This document shows, in pieces, positions 1 to 9,292 of a DNA stretch of 64,000 nt (position 1 is its first letter; each line of letters opens with the position of its first letter). The position numbers and the translations under genes were made by a program. The DNA is from Culex pipiens pallens (taxonomy: Eukaryota; Arthropoda; Insecta; Diptera; Culicidae). Location of the stretch: contig NC_068939.1 of NCBI RefSeq assembly GCF_016801865.2, positions 121,321,671 through 121,385,670 on the forward strand, in the 5' to 3' direction. Under the pieces are notes generated by a model that was given only the letters and a program-made list of their open reading frames with translations, was not told where the DNA came from and did no database searches.

Positions 1-229
1 TTGAGCATCATTTTAGTTTTATTTGATCCAATGTCACCCCCTCTAAGGGATGAGATTGGGTCAATTTTCAAACTATTGGCATTTAAGGCAGTGTTCATCA
101 AAATCCAACATATTTTGGGAAAATGTTAGTAAACAAATCTACGTTGATTGATTTTCGTTGTTATTTAAATTGTTTTTGTTATTAGGAAATCACGAGAGGT
201 GTATCGTTTTTGACCCATAGTCACCCCCA
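1..229. repeat. AT-rich repeat fragment with iterated CACCCC motifs
   Basis: The window opens inside a repeat. The motif ATCCAATGTCACCCC (about 25-40), its inverted relative GAGATTGGGTCA (52-63) and GACCCATAGTCACCCCC (about 212-228) recur within 230 bases, and the same wording returns in the hairpin at 25136-25232. It is probably the right part of a small inverted-repeat element whose left end lies outside the window. No gene is visible here. Confidence 0.45.
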
Positions 230-1500
230 TTCAAAATTTTCGCAAAACTACGTATATTTGAAAAAATACCAATTTTTTTTTTGCAATATGGGTATTAAAT
301 GATCGGGATTTTTTCATTCATTTCCAATGTAATAACAATTTTTTTTTTAAAATACTCAACATATTCCCAAAACTACGTCTTATCGGAAAAGTACACAAAA
401 ATTAAGTTTTTTACAATCAATCAAATCAAAATCAAATTATTCGCTCTACAGCATTGCCTTGGCGTTCTCGATTGCAAGATTCCTACTCGTAACTAGGTGT
501 CCGAAGGCTTGATTGTTGAGGCAATTGCAAACCTCTTTTTACACCTTAGCTTCCATCCACCCCGGGATTCGAACTGACGACTTTTGGATTGTTAGTCCAA
601 CTGCCTACCAGCGACTCCACCGAGGCAGGACCCAGGGAGACGACTCCTACACCTGGACTGAGCTAACGATCTAACCTTTTTAGGTTAGTCCGGGGCCAAC
701 ATTTACTTCCCGTCCGACGGAAGGCGTGATCAGACAAATCTCGTCTCGAAAAATGCCACCAGGACCGTCTGGGATCGAACCCAGGCCCACTGGGTGAGAG
801 GCAATCACGCTTACCCCTACACCACGGTTCCCGGCTAGTTTTTTACAATATGGGTATCAAATGCTAGAGAATTTTTAATACATTTCGAATGTAACAACAT
901 CATTTTTTTAAATACTAAAAAAAATTCCCAAAACTACGTCTTTTTGAAAAAGTACTCAAAAATTCAGTTTTATACAAAATGGGTATCAAATGATAGGGAT
1001 TTTTTCATACATTTCGAATGTAATGCTTTGAAAATACTCAAAATGTTCACAAAACTACGTTTTTAAGAAAAAAAAATACTATAAGGCCGTTGCAAATATT
1101 TTTTGAAGTTTTTGTACCTCGGCTCTGACCAAAATATAATAATTGAAATATAAAAATTGAAATTGAAAAACTACATATTTCGAAAAAATACAAATTATTT
1201 CATTGTGGTTTGTGGTTTGGTTGAGAGTTTTAGCAGAATGCATTACTATGAATTCAATGAGACGAGTTGTTCCTTTAAATTCCGTTGTATATATTGAGAG
1301 CTGAAATGAAAAGAACAACTCGTATCGTTGTATTCATCATAATTTCAGTTTTTTTACAATATGGGTATCAAACGATCGGAATTATTTCATACATTGCGAA
1401 TGTTATAACAATTTTTTTTTGAAATACTCAAAGTTTTCACAAAACTACGTATTTTTGAAAAAATACTCAAAATTTCAAAAATGCGATCATTTGATACCCA
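230..1500. repeat. Degenerate tandem repeat, unit about 120-130 bp
   Basis: The landmark AAAACTACGT recurs at 244, 369, 930, 1051, 1167 (with a mismatch) and 1441. Spacings are 125, 129 after subtracting the SINE and its duplication, 121 and 116; the last interval holds about 140 bp of extra sequence. Each unit also carries ACAATATGGGTATCAAATGA and a TTTCGAATGTAATAACAATT-like segment. A relative in the opposite orientation lies near 38281-38410. Small ORFs here are chance. Confidence 0.65.
417..836 (-). mobile_element. tRNA-derived dimeric SINE, full length, 12-bp target duplication
   Basis: Read on the minus strand from 836, it begins with a tRNA-like head: an A box in TGGTGTAGGGGTAAGCG, a loop that would place anticodon CTC (Glu-like), and the B box GGTTCGATCCC. 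About 190 bp further on is a second tRNA-like unit with stem-loop TTGGACTAACAATCCAA and B box AGTTCGAATCC. The 3' tail is ATTTGATTTTGATTTGATTGA-like. Both ends abut the direct repeat AGTTTTTTACAA (405-416 and 837-848), so the insertion is exact. It would be transcribed by RNA polymerase III and mobilised by a LINE partner; which one is unknown. It inserted into the tandem repeat around it. Confidence 0.85.
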
Positions 1501-1639
1501 TATTGCAATAACAATTTTTTCAAGGTTTTTTTCATAAATTAAAAAAAATCATTTTCAAAATACAGGAAAATGGAAAAAAAAATTAAAAAAAAAATAAAAA
1601 AAAATAAAAAAATTAAATAAAAAAAGTAATGTTATTATG

Positions 1640-1808
1640 GTTGTTATGGATAGCTGCCATCATCCCGAATACAAAACACTATAATTGTTTTATGTTTGCA
1701 TGATTTTTCATACGGTTATAGCCAATGCCTCTCATATAGCCGAAATCCTATAAGCTCTGTCTCGGTTTTGCATTCCCCATATGCGGTGCTGAACCGAGGA
1801 CTGTATCG
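1640..1808 (+). repeat. Dispersed repeat shared with about 38508-38665
   Basis: The stretch from TAGCTGCCATCATCCCGA through CAAAACACTATA and TATAGCCAATG to GGTGCTGAACCGAGG is repeated at about 38508-38665 with scattered mismatches. In both copies it follows the TTTGATACCCATAT wording of the tandem repeat, so the two belong to one larger element. No coding function is visible. Confidence 0.6.
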
Positions 1809-1858
1809 ATCATTTGATCATCTCGTCGTCTTGTACCCTTCTACAAAGTTGCAGGTAA

Positions 1859-1892
1859 TCAGTGTCTTGCGAACCTTCGTGGTGAACGGACA
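1859..1892 (+). promoter_or_regulatory. Internal RNA polymerase II promoter of the Jockey element (Inr plus DPE)
   Basis: The 5' end gives an initiator TCAGTG (1859-1864; the first T comes from the target duplication). Counting A1861 as +1, positions +28 to +32 are GGACA, a perfect match to the arthropod downstream promoter element RGWYV. Drosophila Jockey, F and I elements are known to use this Inr/DPE design, which lets a full-length transcript carry its own promoter. Activity is not shown here. Confidence 0.6.
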
Positions 1893-2077
1893 CTAGAGCT
1901 GCGGTATTTTTTACTACCTAAGCTCAGAGTTATTCCAAAACAAAATTCACAGTCTTTTTAAAGACTACCTGAGTTATTTTCCAAAAATCTAAACAGTCTT
2001 TTCAAGACTAACCCCACCTGAAATTTTGTTGTATTTTACAAACGAAGCCATCTTTTGAAGAGAACTTTGCTTGCAAA

Positions 2078-3475
2078 ATGCGTCAAAACAAAGGTAAACG
2101 CAAATCTTCTGAAGATTTGGTCGTTACGTCGGTGAAGCGTTTGAACGCTAAACCGGCTAACGGAAACAGAAAAAGAAAACAGCCTCATCCGAGGTCTGAT
2201 TCTGATTCTGAAAGTGAGGTCAATCCTCCAATTCCATTGGCAAACAGTTTCGGTGTTTTATCCGAAACTGTTGACAAGGATCCTTCTCCTCGTACTGAGC
2301 CTTCTGCCGTCGAGAAACGAGTAAAGGCTCCGCCAATTGTAGTGACTTCCGTCTCCGATTTGGCCAGCTTTCGAACGCAACTGAAGAATTGCAAGGAAAC
2401 TTGCAATTTGAAAGTTTCGTTCCAGCTTGGTCGAAGAGGAGAATGTCGCTTGTTGACGGAATCTTTACAAGATCACCAAACTTTTGTTGGTTATTTGAAA
2501 AACCACAAACACAATTTCTACACGTATGAGACCAAGAATGCTCGGCCATTCAAGGCGGTCCTGAAAGGTCTCTCCAACGACTTGTCGGTGGATGAGATCA
2601 AAAACGAACTTAAGGTGTTGCTTGGCTTTGCCCCATCCCAAGTAATACCGATGAAGAAAAAATCAAACGGGAATATTTCTCGCTTTGGTTTGACTTCACA
2701 ATTTTATCTGATTCATTTCAACAGAAATGAAATCAACAATTTGAAACTTTTGGACAAAGTTCAGTTTTTGTTCCATGTACGGGTAAAGTGGGAGCATTTT
2801 AAGAAACATGGCGGTAATGGCCAGAATCTGACCCAGTGCCGGCGTTGCCAGGCATTCGGTCACGGTACTGATCATTGCGCCATGGTTCCAAAATGCATGG
2901 TTTGCGGGGATTCTTCTCACGACAAGGACAATTGTCCCGTGAAAGAAGTCACCCAATTTAAATGTGCAAATTGTGGTGAAAATCACAAATCAAATTTTTG
3001 GGATTGCCCCATCAGAAAAAAGGTTTTGGATTCTCGTGCTAAGCATCAGCCGAAATCCAAACCGAAATTTTCTCAAAGTCAGGTTGTACCTGCATCTTTA
3101 AATCAAACGTTCGTGCTGTCTCACTCGAACAATTCTAGAAATACCCCTACCGTGGAAAAGTTAGGTAACAACAATGGCATTTCTTATGCTAACGTCGTTT
3201 CGGGTTCATCCACGAATTATAAATCCTCTACCAATCTTTCTGAAATTGGGCAGGTACCTCAAATCTCATTTGAAAATTTTTCTGCTGGCAACGCTTTGGG
3301 ATCTTCTGATCTCGGCGATGTTACGTTTGAAAAAATGACTTTTTTGCAAAACTCACTGTTTGGTTTGATTCAAACAATGAGTAATGCTACATCCATGATG
3401 GAAGCAATCCAGATTGGATTAAAATTTGCGAATGATGTTGTTCTTACCCTGAAGTTTAATCATGGATCTAAGTAA
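2078..3475 (+). CDS. Retrotransposon ORF1 (gag-like nucleic-acid-binding protein)
   Basis: A 465-residue open frame without internal stops. The N-terminus is rich in Lys, Arg and Ser. Residues about 156-225 resemble the PRE/C2HC-associated region of Jockey ORF1 proteins (RPFKAVLKGL...). Three zinc knuckles follow: C254-x2-C-x4-H-x4-C267, C273-x2-C-x4-H-x4-C286, and the Jockey-type third knuckle C296-x2-C-x3-H-x6-C310. The rest is Ser/Asn-rich, ending in a hydrophobic segment. Such proteins bind the element RNA, form ribonucleoprotein particles and act as nucleic-acid chaperones during target-primed reverse transcription. The stop codon (3473-3475) lies inside the original ORF2 start region: ATG 3462-3464 in the -1 frame overlaps it by 14 bases, which suggests reinitiation for ORF2. 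The ATG at 2078 follows the UTR directly and is the first in this frame. Confidence 0.9.
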   Translation: MRQNKGKRKSSEDLVVTSVKRLNAKPANGNRKRKQPHPRSDSDSESEVNPPIPLANSFGVLSETVDKDPSPRTEPSAVEKRVKAPPIVVTSVSDLASFRTQLKNCKETCNLKVSFQLGRRGECRLLTESLQDHQTFVGYLKNHKHNFYTYETKNARPFKAVLKGLSNDLSVDEIKNELKVLLGFAPSQVIPMKKKSNGNISRFGLTSQFYLIHFNRNEINNLKLLDKVQFLFHVRVKWEHFKKHGGNGQNLTQCRRCQAFGHGTDHCAMVPKCMVCGDSSHDKDNCPVKEVTQFKCANCGENHKSNFWDCPIRKKVLDSRAKHQPKSKPKFSQSQVVPASLNQTFVLSHSNNSRNTPTVEKLGNNNGISYANVVSGSSTNYKSSTNLSEIGQVPQISFENFSAGNALGSSDLGDVTFEKMTFLQNSLFGLIQTMSNATSMMEAIQIGLKFANDVVLTLKFNHGSK

Positions 3476-3480
3476 TTCCA
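3462..3480 (+). other. Severed 5' start of ORF2
   Basis: ATG 3462 followed by GAT CTA AGT AAT TCC A reads into the foldback junction at 3480/3481. Removing 3481-5939 (the foldback plus one TCCA copy) joins this segment in frame to ATC AAT ATT ATG at 5939-5950 and so to the ORF2 body. It is therefore the displaced start of ORF2, separated from the rest by 2.46 kb. In-frame continuity at the base level supports this strongly. Confidence 0.8.
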
Positions 3481-5935
3481 GACGGTTTCCACGCGAAATC
3501 GACCACTCAAAATCCGGACCATCTCCGATCTTAATAAAACTTGCTGGATCGTTTGTCCTAATCAAATCAACAACTCCTGTGCACTCAGTTTAGTAATTCA
3601 CAATGGCATTTGAGTTTTAGGAATTCTTTTAGTTTTAAATTATTGGTAATTACATTTAAATTGAAAAAATCATATCTTTCGAAGCAGATGTTCAAAAAAT
3701 CGATCGAAAGTGTGTTTGAAAGAAAATCGTGCGCTCTTTTCAATGAAAATATTTCCAAAAGCCGAAACTTTCATTTTCGATCAAAAAACAGCCAAAAATC
3801 AAATTTTCTTCGAAAATCAGGCTGAATACACCCTTAGATTCAAATTTCGCCATTACCATTCGAAAGAGCGGACAATTTCCCACTTTTCTTCCATAGACAC
3901 CAAGTTGGAGCGAAAGCGTTTTCGAATGGTTTGTAAATAAAAACCTTTTTTCGTTTTATTTTTTTATTTTTTTCCAAAAAACTAAATTACATGTTTTATG
4001 GCAAATTTTGTAACAGATCCCATTTTTAAGCTTAAAATAAAGTTCTGCTTCCGTGTTTTTGAGTTTTTCCTTGACGTACCAGTTTCAAATACATATGAAA
4101 GGAACGAAATAATTACTAAAGATAACCAAAAAAGGTGCACTTAAGGTAACATTTCCTGAACCACTTTTATTATGGAAAATTTTTTATCTCACTCGTCAGT
4201 GTTGTTAATACCTGCAAAATATTTTTTTTCCTATTTTTTTGGGTCTTAGGGTGATTCCTGTTGCGTCAGGGCGGTCCAAAGATGACAATTTTGAGTATTT
4301 TTAATAATCATTGTCAAACGCCGTTTAAACTGAACTCATGCGTATTTTTCCTTGAAAGCCAAATTAGTCACTTTCCATGTACAAACCGGATAACTTAAGT
4401 TGGTTTAAACAATGTCAAGTTTAAGCACTGCCTTAAAGGAGCTCTGGCTCACTGGCACGTGCTGCAGTATTAATGAAAAATGTAAAGATCGATGAAAAGA
4501 TGAGAGGGCATGTAGCCCTACTCCATAAAAAAAGAAATAATCAGAATATCAGAATATGAAAAATAAGACAAACCGAGCCTAACTCCGAATGGAGTAGGTG
4601 AATGTTCCAACTTCCAGTTGGATGTGCGTAATTCGGTCTTTTCATATAAAAAAAAAAAAAAAAAAAGTTGTTTTTGGTAATTTGTGTTTTTTTTGCAAAA
4701 TCGCAATAATTGTCATTTTAAAGCACACCCTGACGTGCCAGGAACCACCCTAATTACCTAACAAAAATTATGTATAAAACTATTTTTGGTAGAGAATCCC
4801 GAAGATTTGAAGCCGATCCGAGCACCTTAGAGTTTGACCATGCCGTTTGCCTGGCAAATTGTTGTATATCACTTAGCAGAATTTTGTAAGATGTTCAATA
4901 ATTTGTCAACGTGTTTTTTTCCTACAATTAAAATAAAATTAAAATCCAAAACACTGGATTTTTGATTTGTCATCCTGAGAATAATTTAAGCAATAGTAGA
5001 ACGAAAAGGGAATAAATATCACAGAATTTTACAATTTGTAACTTTTCAGAGATTTGATGAAATAGCATGTTTATTCTGCAAATTTATTCTTGATATAATA
5101 AGCTTCAAATCTACGCAAATAGTTTTGATAAACACGAATAAATGATGTTTCCAGATGAATTTGGAAAATAAAATAAGAAAAAAACTATTTTGCAGGTATT
5201 AACAACACTGACGAGTGAGATAAACATTTTTCCATAATAAAAGTGGTTCAGGAAATGTTACCTTAAGTGCACCTTTTTTGGTTATCTTTAGTAATTATTT
5301 CGTTCCTTTTATATGTATTTGAAACTGGTACGTCAAGGAAAAACTCAAAAACACGGAAGCAGAACTTTATTTTAAGCTTAAAAATGGGATCTGTTACAAA
5401 ATTTGCCATAAAACATGTAATTTAGTTTTTTGAAAAAAAAATAAAAAAAAAACGAAAAAAGGTTTTTATTTACAAACTATTCGAAAACGCTTTCGCTCCA
5501 ACTTGGTGTCTATGGAAGAAAAGTGGGAAATTGTCCGCTCTTTCGAATGTTAATGGCAAAATTTGAATCTAAGGGTGTATTCAGCCTGATTTTCGAAGAA
5601 AATTTGATTTTTGGCTGTTTTTTGATCGAAAATGAAAGTTTCGGCTTTTGGAAATATTTTCATTGAAAAGAGCGCACGATTTTCGTTAAAACACACTTTC
5701 GATCGATTTTTTGAACATCTGCTTCGAAAGATATGATTTTTTCAATTTAAATGTAATTACCAATAATTTAAAACTAAAAGAATTCCTAAAATTCAAATGC
5801 CATTGTGAATTACTAAACTGAGTGCACAGGAGTTGTTGATTTGAGTAGGACAAACGATCCAGCAAGTTTTATTAAGATCGGAAATGGTCCGGTTCAAAAT
5901 CGTATTTTTATGGTCGATTTCCCGTGGAAACCGTC
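3481..5935. mobile_element. Foldback (long inverted-repeat) element, TCCA duplication, inside the Jockey ORF2 start
   Basis: The left arm (about 3481-4230) and right arm (about 5187-5935) are near-perfect reverse complements, from GACGGTTTCCACG at the outer end to TTGTTAATACCTGCAAAATA at the inner end. The left arm lacks about 15 bp near its outer end that the right arm keeps. The central about 955 bp holds a separate TA-flanked element. It is flanked by TCCA on both sides (3477-3480 and 5936-5939), and excision restores the ORF2 frame. Small ORFs within are mirror-image noise; no transposase is visible, so it is non-autonomous. The superfamily is not identified. Confidence 0.8.
4249..4750. 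mobile_element. TA-flanked MITE nested in the foldback loop
   Basis: The ends are inverted: GGGTGATTCCTG...GTCAGGG at the left and its counterpart CCCTGACG...GGAACCACCC at the right, with TA on each side (4247-4248 and 4751-4752). Subterminal ATGACAATT / AATTGTCAT also match. 502 bp, no coding capacity. A TA duplication fits a Tc1/mariner-like transposase, which is inference. Confidence 0.65.
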
Positions 5936-5947
5936 TCCATCAATATT

Positions 5948-8581
5948 ATGAATTTTAATGCTCGCTCTTTAAAAGCGAAAGAAAATGAATTTTTCAACTT
6001 TTTACGAGTTCATAACGTGCATGTTGCTGTTATAACCGAAACATTTTTAAAAACTGGCACTTATTTGAAAAGTTATCCAGATTATAGAGTTATAACTAAT
6101 AACCGAATGAATCGAAATGGCGGTGGAGTTGCAATAGTTATCCACCGTAGTATGACTTATAGCACGTTACGTGACTTTAAGTTAAAAGTTATTGAAAGTT
6201 TCGGCATTGAACTTGAAACTTCTTTTGGGAAAATTATGATTGCAGCTGCATATATGCCTTTCCAATGCACTGGGGAAAATAAAAATTATTTCAAAGGGGA
6301 TTTGAATAAACTTACTCGGCATAGATCTCGATTTTTGATCATCGGTGATTTTAATGCCAAACACCAATCTTGGAATAATTCAAAAGTAAATTCCAATGGT
6401 AAAATTCTGTTCAGAGATTGCACTTCTGGTCTTTATTCGGTTTTATACCCGAATGGGCCAACTTGCTTTTCTTCTGTTAGAAATCCATCAACAATTGATT
6501 TGGTTTTGACAAATCAAAGTCAGTATTGTGGTCCTTTAGTGACTCATGCTGATTTTGATTCTGATCACCTTCCAGTAACTTTTTCACTTTCTCATGAAGC
6601 AGTTACCAGACCCAATAGTTCTGTGTTTAATTACCACAAAGCTAATTGGGACAGGTATCAGCATCATATTGAGAATAATTTAAATCATGATTTTGTTTTA
6701 GAAACCAAAGCTGATATTGATTCAGCCTTGGAATCTTTAACTAATGCAATTTTGGATGCTAGGAATATTGCTATTCCTAAAGTCCAAGTCAAATTTGATT
6801 CTCCCATTATTGATGACGATCTTCAGCTTCTGATTCGTCTGAAAAATGTTCGCCGAAGACAGTATCAACGTTCTCGTGATCCTGCACTGAAGCGAATTCA
6901 AAAAGATTTGCAAAAGGTTATTGACCACAGATTCACTCTCCTGCGAAATGAAAAGTTCGCAAGAGATGTCGAACAAATTAAACCTTATTCCAAACCTTTT
7001 TGGAAACTTTCAAAGGTTCTTAAGAAACCTCAAAAACCCATCCCTTCTTTAAAAGATGGTGATAATATTCTATTAACTAATGGGGAAAAAGCTCAAAAAC
7101 TTGCTCAGCAGTTTGAGAGTGCTCATAATTTCAACTTGAATGTTTTGAGTCCTATTGAAAATCAAATTTCAATAGAATTTCAGAATATTGTTGAACAAGA
7201 ATTTTCATCAGATGAAGTTTTTAATACGGATCTGAATGAAATAAAAACTATTATCAAAAAATTTAAAAATATGAAAGCCCCTGGTGAGGATGGCATTTTT
7301 TACATTTTAATAAAAAAATTACCAGAAGCAACTTTAAGTTGCTTGGTCAACATTTTCAACAAATGTTTTGATTTGGCATATTTTCCCAGTAGTTGGAAAA
7401 ATGCCAAAGTAATTCCGATTTTGAAACCGGATAAAAATCCTGCTGAAGCCTCAAGCTATCGGCCCATTAGTTTGCTTTCATCTATTAGTAAATTATTCGA
7501 AAGAATAATTCTTAATAGAATGATGACGCACATTAATGAAAATTCAATTTTCGCTGATGAGCAGTTTGGATTTCGCTTTGGGCATTCAACTACTCATCAA
7601 TTGTTGAGAGTTTCAAATTTAATTCGAAGCAACAAATCTGAGGGCTATTCTACTGGCGCTGCTCTTCTAGACATAGAAAAAGCATTTGACAGTGTTTGGC
7701 ATAAAGGTTTGATTGCGAAATTGAAAAGGTTTAATTTTCCGATTTATATCGTGAAAATTATCCAAAATTATTTGACGGATCGTACTCTGCAGGTATGTTA
7801 TCAGAATAGCAAATCTGATCAACTACCTGTACGTGCCGGCGTCCCTCAAGGAAGCATTTTGGGTCCAATTTTATACAATATTTTTACTTCTGACTTGCCT
7901 GATTTGCCCCCAGGATGTCAGAAATCACTTTTTGCTGATGACACAAGCATCTCCGCCAAAGGTAGAAGCCTTCGTGTCATCACAAGAAGATTACAAAAAA
8001 GCTTGGATATTTTCAATTCTTATTTGAAAGAATGGAAAATTACTCCAAATGCTGCAAAAACTCAACTTATTATTTTCCCTCACAAACCAAGGGCTGATTT
8101 TCTTAAACCAAAAAGTCATCACATTATAAAGATGAATGAGGTAAATTTAAAGTGGGAGGATCAAGTGAAATATCTTGGACTTGCTTTTGACAAAAACCTT
8201 ACTTACAAGGATCACATTGAAAGTATCCAGGTTAAATGTAACAAATATATTGAATGTTTGTATCCACTTATAAACAGGAATTCTAGACTTTGTCTCAAGA
8301 ATAAACTGTTAATTTATAAACAAATTTTCAGACCTGCCATGCTTTATGCTGTGCCGATCTGGACAAGCTGTTGCTTAACCAGGAAGAAAAAACTTCAGAG
8401 GATTCAGAACAAAATTCTGAAAATGATTCTGAAACTTCCTCCCTGGTTCAGCACCAGTGAACTTCATCAATTAGCCGAAGTTGACACTTTGGATGTTATG
8501 TCCAATAAGATAATTGATGCATTTCGACAAAAATCATTGCAGTCTTCAGCTGCATTGATCCGCTCTTTATATAGTTTATAA
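5948..8581 (+). CDS. Retrotransposon ORF2 body (APE endonuclease and reverse transcriptase)
   Basis: 877 residues from ATG 5948, open from 5924, with no internal stops. Residues 1 to about 225 form an AP-endonuclease-like domain, with an NARSL start, ITET, GDFNAKH and SDHLPV (Asp206-His207). The reverse transcriptase follows: APGEDGI, AKVIPILKP, YRPISLLSS, motif A with Asp575 in LLDIEKAFDS, RAGVPQGSILGP, and the catalytic FADD at 662-665. The C-terminal part carries KYLGL and a Cys/Trp-containing tail. This protein nicks target DNA and copies element RNA from the nick. All core catalytic motifs look present. The original start (3462) has been separated by the foldback, so this copy would have to begin at the internal Met 5948, which removes about 8 residues ahead of the endonuclease. 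Whether it still works is unknown. Confidence 0.9.
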   Translation: MNFNARSLKAKENEFFNFLRVHNVHVAVITETFLKTGTYLKSYPDYRVITNNRMNRNGGGVAIVIHRSMTYSTLRDFKLKVIESFGIELETSFGKIMIAAAYMPFQCTGENKNYFKGDLNKLTRHRSRFLIIGDFNAKHQSWNNSKVNSNGKILFRDCTSGLYSVLYPNGPTCFSSVRNPSTIDLVLTNQSQYCGPLVTHADFDSDHLPVTFSLSHEAVTRPNSSVFNYHKANWDRYQHHIENNLNHDFVLETKADIDSALESLTNAILDARNIAIPKVQVKFDSPIIDDDLQLLIRLKNVRRRQYQRSRDPALKRIQKDLQKVIDHRFTLLRNEKFARDVEQIKPYSKPFWKLSKVLKKPQKPIPSLKDGDNILLTNGEKAQKLAQQFESAHNFNLNVLSPIENQISIEFQNIVEQEFSSDEVFNTDLNEIKTIIKKFKNMKAPGEDGIFYILIKKLPEATLSCLVNIFNKCFDLAYFPSSWKNAKVIPILKPDKNPAEASSYRPISLLSSISKLFERIILNRMMTHINENSIFADEQFGFRFGHSTTHQLLRVSNLIRSNKSEGYSTGAALLDIEKAFDSVWHKGLIAKLKRFNFPIYIVKIIQNYLTDRTLQVCYQNSKSDQLPVRAGVPQGSILGPILYNIFTSDLPDLPPGCQKSLFADDTSISAKGRSLRVITRRLQKSLDIFNSYLKEWKITPNAAKTQLIIFPHKPRADFLKPKSHHIIKMNEVNLKWEDQVKYLGLAFDKNLTYKDHIESIQVKCNKYIECLYPLINRNSRLCLKNKLLIYKQIFRPAMLYAVPIWTSCCLTRKKKLQRIQNKILKMILKLPPWFSTSELHQLAEVDTLDVMSNKIIDAFRQKSLQSSAALIRSLYSL

Positions 8582-8822
8582 GTTAGTTTTAAGGTATCCC
8601 TTTTCCCTTTTGTACATGTAGGGCCTCCTACATTTTAAATCACTGAATAGCGAAAGCTACAATATTTCATGAATAAATGAAAGTTGCTAGTATTTAAAAT
8701 TGAGGTGAAAAGTCATCGTTTGTGATTGGACACTCAATAATATTTTAACTGAATGAATGTACATGGAAAAGAAATTTGAATAAATATAAATTAAAAAAAA
8801 AAAAAAAAAGGTTGCAGGTAAT

Positions 8823-9180
8823 TAAATTTCCTACAAGAATCTCACACTTGGACAATTTTGGGCGAGACCTGCGCCACCTGCTGCAAAAACCCTGAAGCGA
8901 TGTTTTTCCCCATACATTTTTGCGATTTTCCCCATATAAACTTCAACGATGAAAAGCGACCCCTTAGCCTTAACCGATTTGGCTCAAAATTGGCACAGTT
9001 ACTTGTTTTTGCCTAAAGAATCAATCCAGGGGGTTTCCCTTGAGATTTTTCGAAATTTTCAATTTTTCTTGTCATCCTTCTGTACAGCCGGTTTTGCAAC
9101 TTTTTTTTGCCGATTTGTCATGATGATTCTTCATTTGAACGTCGTTTCTTTCCAAAATGACATTTTAAACATGAACTAGG
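8823..9180 (+). repeat. Dispersed 'GTTGYAGG' repeat, copy 1 (right part)
   Basis: From TAAATTTCCTACAAG through ACAATTTTGGGCGAGACC and GATTTGGCTCAAAATTGG, this matches copies at about 24840-25085 (reverse) and 27230-27460. Its left part (about 1835-1859, CTACAAAGTTGCAGGTAAT) lies on the other side of the Jockey insertion. No protein is evident, and the 76-residue ORF here is not credible. Confidence 0.7.
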
Positions 9181-9292
9181 TACATGTACTTTCTTGATGT
9201 CCTATGTATTGACAAGCAAAAACTATGAGGTAATTAGGATTAGACGCATGATACTTCATTGAAAGTCTGTAAACCTTTTATTTTTTGTAGTA

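Larger units (their letters stand above)
1860..8810 (+). mobile_element. Jockey-clade non-LTR retrotransposon, full length, interrupted by a foldback element
   Basis: Complete LINE-type element: CAGT 5' end, short 5' UTR, ORF1 (2078-3475), ORF2 (body 5948-8581), AATAAATATAAATT and a poly-A run at about 8793-8809. It is flanked by the 12-bp direct repeat GTTGCAGGTAAT (1848-1859 and 8811-8822). Removing the nested 2455-bp foldback and its 4-bp duplication leaves about 4.49 kb, usual for the Jockey clade. Paralogous empty sites of the target lie in this window at about 25020-25060 (reverse) and 27230-27250. The two-ORF plan with a CCHC gag-like ORF1 and an APE endonuclease plus RT in ORF2 is known for Jockey, and the mosquito Juan family is a likely relative. 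The exact family is not certain. It sits in sense orientation upstream of the cotransporter terminal exon, probably within that gene's last intron. Confidence 0.9.

Noticed and set aside
2185..2986. Minus-strand frames of 73-109 codons inside ORF1
   Set aside because: Antisense shadows of the retrotransposon ORF1 coding sequence.
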